Assembly (NCBI GenBank): GCA_964469155.1
Contig: CAYXXU010000006.1
Span: forward strand, 15,326-79,325
DNA: 64,000 nt
DNA from: CAIWKO01 sp964469155
Lineage (GTDB): Bacteria; Bacteroidota; Bacteroidia; Bacteroidales; CAIWKO01
Direction: 5' to 3'
A program made the position numbers and the translations under genes. Position 1 is the stretch's first letter; each line of letters begins with the position of its first letter. Under the pieces are notes generated by a model. It ran no database searches. It was not told the DNA's origin and was given only the letters and a program-made list of their open reading frames with translations. This document shows positions 62,806 through 64,000 of the stretch, piece after piece.

Positions 62806-64000
62806 ATGAAATACGATGTAGTAATTATAGGCGCCGGACCTGCAGGCTATGTAGCCGCAATTCGTGCCGGACAAGTAGGACTGAAAACAGCCCTGATTGA
62901 GAAAAAACATATTGGCGGCATGTGCCTCAACTGGGGATGCATTCCCACCAAAGCAATCATCGAAAGCGGAAAGATGTTTGCCCGCGTTATAGGCGCTTCG
63001 GAATTCGGTGTGGACGGCATCGACAAGAACCAACTGAAGTTCAATTGGGATAAAGCCAAGAAACGCTCGAACGGTATTGTGAAAAAACTTACGGGCGGTA
63101 TCGACTATCTGTTGAAGAAAAATGGCGTGGAGGTGATCACAGGTGAGGCGGTGATACGCGACAGCAAGTCGGTTACGGTCGATAACCGCAATATAGAATG
63201 CGATAAGATCATCATCGCCACGGGTTCGTATCCGGCTCCTATGGAATCGAAACTGGATGCACGCTATGTGATACAGCTCGAAAAACTGTTCGACCAGCCC
63301 GAGCTTCCCCGCAATGTGGTTGTGTTTGGAAGAGGCGCCGTGGCTGTTGAAATGGTTCAGTTCCTGCACATGATCGAAAAGAATGTAAGCCTGGTAACTC
63401 CCGACGAAAACATCATTCCGGGCGCCGATAGATATTTGTCGGATTATGTGCTGAAAAAATTCAAGGTATTGGGTATTCCCGTGGTCTATGCTGAAAGTAT
63501 TGATAAGGTGGAGGATGGTCTTTTGCATGTCGGCAGCAATATGCTGCAGTGCGACAAGGTGCTGAACTGCAGTTTCCGAAAGGCCATTGTGCCGAAAAGC
63601 AACGAAAAAATTGCCCTGGACGATAATGGTTACATTGCTGTGGACGACGATTTCGAAACCAATATTTCCGGCGTATTTGCCGTTGGCGACGTTAACGGGC
63701 GAAGCTATCTGGCTCATGTGGCTTCGGCACAAGGCATATGGGTGGTGAACCATATCAAAGGCATTCAGAGCAATTTCGATTTTACCAATGTTCCTTTGAA
63801 TATTTACACTTATCCCGAAATGGCGCAGATCGGCCGCACCGAGCAGCAACTCAAAGAGGAAGGGGTAGATTATAAACTGAGCGAGTTCCCGCTTTCGGTC
63901 AATGCCAAAGCCATGACCGAAGGCCATACCGAAGGACTGATACGTATGTTTTCCGACAAGCAGTTCGGGCAGGTGCTGGGCGTGCAGATCATTGCCGACC
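62806..64000 (+). CDS. lpdA: Dihydrolipoamide dehydrogenase E3 (runs off the window)
   Basis: The first 398 codons of an E3 flavoprotein that reoxidises dihydrolipoamide with NAD+. FAD motif GAGPAGY (10-16 by position), redox disulfide Cys40/Cys45 in MCLNWGCIPTK, an NAD motif GRGAVAVEM and GVFAVGDVNG are all present. The reading frame is open at 64000. Its last 55 bases (Met381 onward) are identical to the start of the orphan fragment at 32759-32553. The full gene would be about 448 codons if it ended like that fragment. It is the fourth gene of the pdh operon. Confidence 0.93.
   Translation, partial: MKYDVVIIGAGPAGYVAAIRAGQVGLKTALIEKKHIGGMCLNWGCIPTKAIIESGKMFARVIGASEFGVDGIDKNQLKFNWDKAKKRSNGIVKKLTGGIDYLLKKNGVEVITGEAVIRDSKSVTVDNRNIECDKIIIATGSYPAPMESKLDARYVIQLEKLFDQPELPRNVVVFGRGAVAVEMVQFLHMIEKNVSLVTPDENIIPGADRYLSDYVLKKFKVLGIPVVYAESIDKVEDGLLHVGSNMLQCDKVLNCSFRKAIVPKSNEKIALDDNGYIAVDDDFETNISGVFAVGDVNGRSYLAHVASAQGIWVVNHIKGIQSNFDFTNVPLNIYTYPEMAQIGRTEQQLKEEGVDYKLSEFPLSVNAKAMTEGHTEGLIRMFSDKQFGQVLGVQIIAD

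Noticed and set aside
62791..63927. 378-codon open frame antisense to lpdA
   Set aside because: It is a shadow of the clearly real E3 gene and has no recognisable domain.

Overview
The window looks like a stretch of a Bacteroidota (Bacteroidetes) chromosome, probably Bacteroidia-like. Signs are four proteins ending in type IX secretion (T9SS) type A sorting domains, a FeoA-FeoB fusion, stand-alone TatA/TatC, the DUF4301, DUF4838, DUF5916 and DUF1573 families, weak ribosome binding sites, and repeated matches to the Bacteroidota promoter -7 box TAnnTTTG about 20-60 bases before start codons. There is no rRNA, CRISPR array, prophage or intact insertion sequence. The only RNA genes seen are four minus-strand tRNAs.

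Layout. 1-9 kb: a DUF4301 protein, a T9SS cargo protein, a small unknown protein, phosphohexomutase, a DUF6629-like membrane protein, a cold-shock-type DEAD-box helicase and a CspA-like protein. 9-20 kb: a carbohydrate block with a secreted GH3 enzyme and a tight GH29 / DUF4838 / GH29 operon (two alpha-L-fucosidases around a putative glycosidase), separated by a 5'-truncated T9SS gene, an intact T9SS gene and repeats. There is no SusC/SusD pair. 20-31 kb: thymidylate kinase, tRNA-Met/Arg/Pro/Ser, an aminotransferase, two DUF1573 proteins, two secreted carboxypeptidase-regulatory-domain proteins (one a plug-only TonB-receptor-like protein), tatAC, and a large secreted M4 metalloprotease. 31-43 kb: lipoate ligase next to an orphan 3' piece of lpdA, gcvT, a UDP-sugar dehydratase (CapD/FlaA1 type), a Ktr/Trk potassium system, sucC, a DUF5916 outer-membrane protein and lolD. 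43-54 kb: two thioredoxins, an orphan transposase-type zinc ribbon, a nitroreductase, nnr, small membrane proteins, ettA, and a sigma-54-type response regulator without a DNA-binding domain. 54-64 kb: the feo locus, trmD-rplS, a BaiN-like flavoprotein, and the 2-oxoacid dehydrogenase operon pdhA-pdhB-pdhC-lpdA, with lpdA running off the end.

Two structural signals stand out. First, the 3' 207 bases of lpdA occur separately at 32553-32759, on the opposite strand, beside lplA. They are identical to the last 55 bases of the window over the part that can be compared. This points to a duplication, an inversion breakpoint about 31 kb apart, or a misassembly. Second, many intergenic gaps hold arrays of degenerate direct repeats with an exact 21-base period (42 in one case), each array with its own unrelated sequence. 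Other gaps carry a 10-base AATGAC repeat or 7-base repeats. A dispersed element of about 140 bases also occurs twice in inverted orientation. These arrays are the least explained structures in the window.
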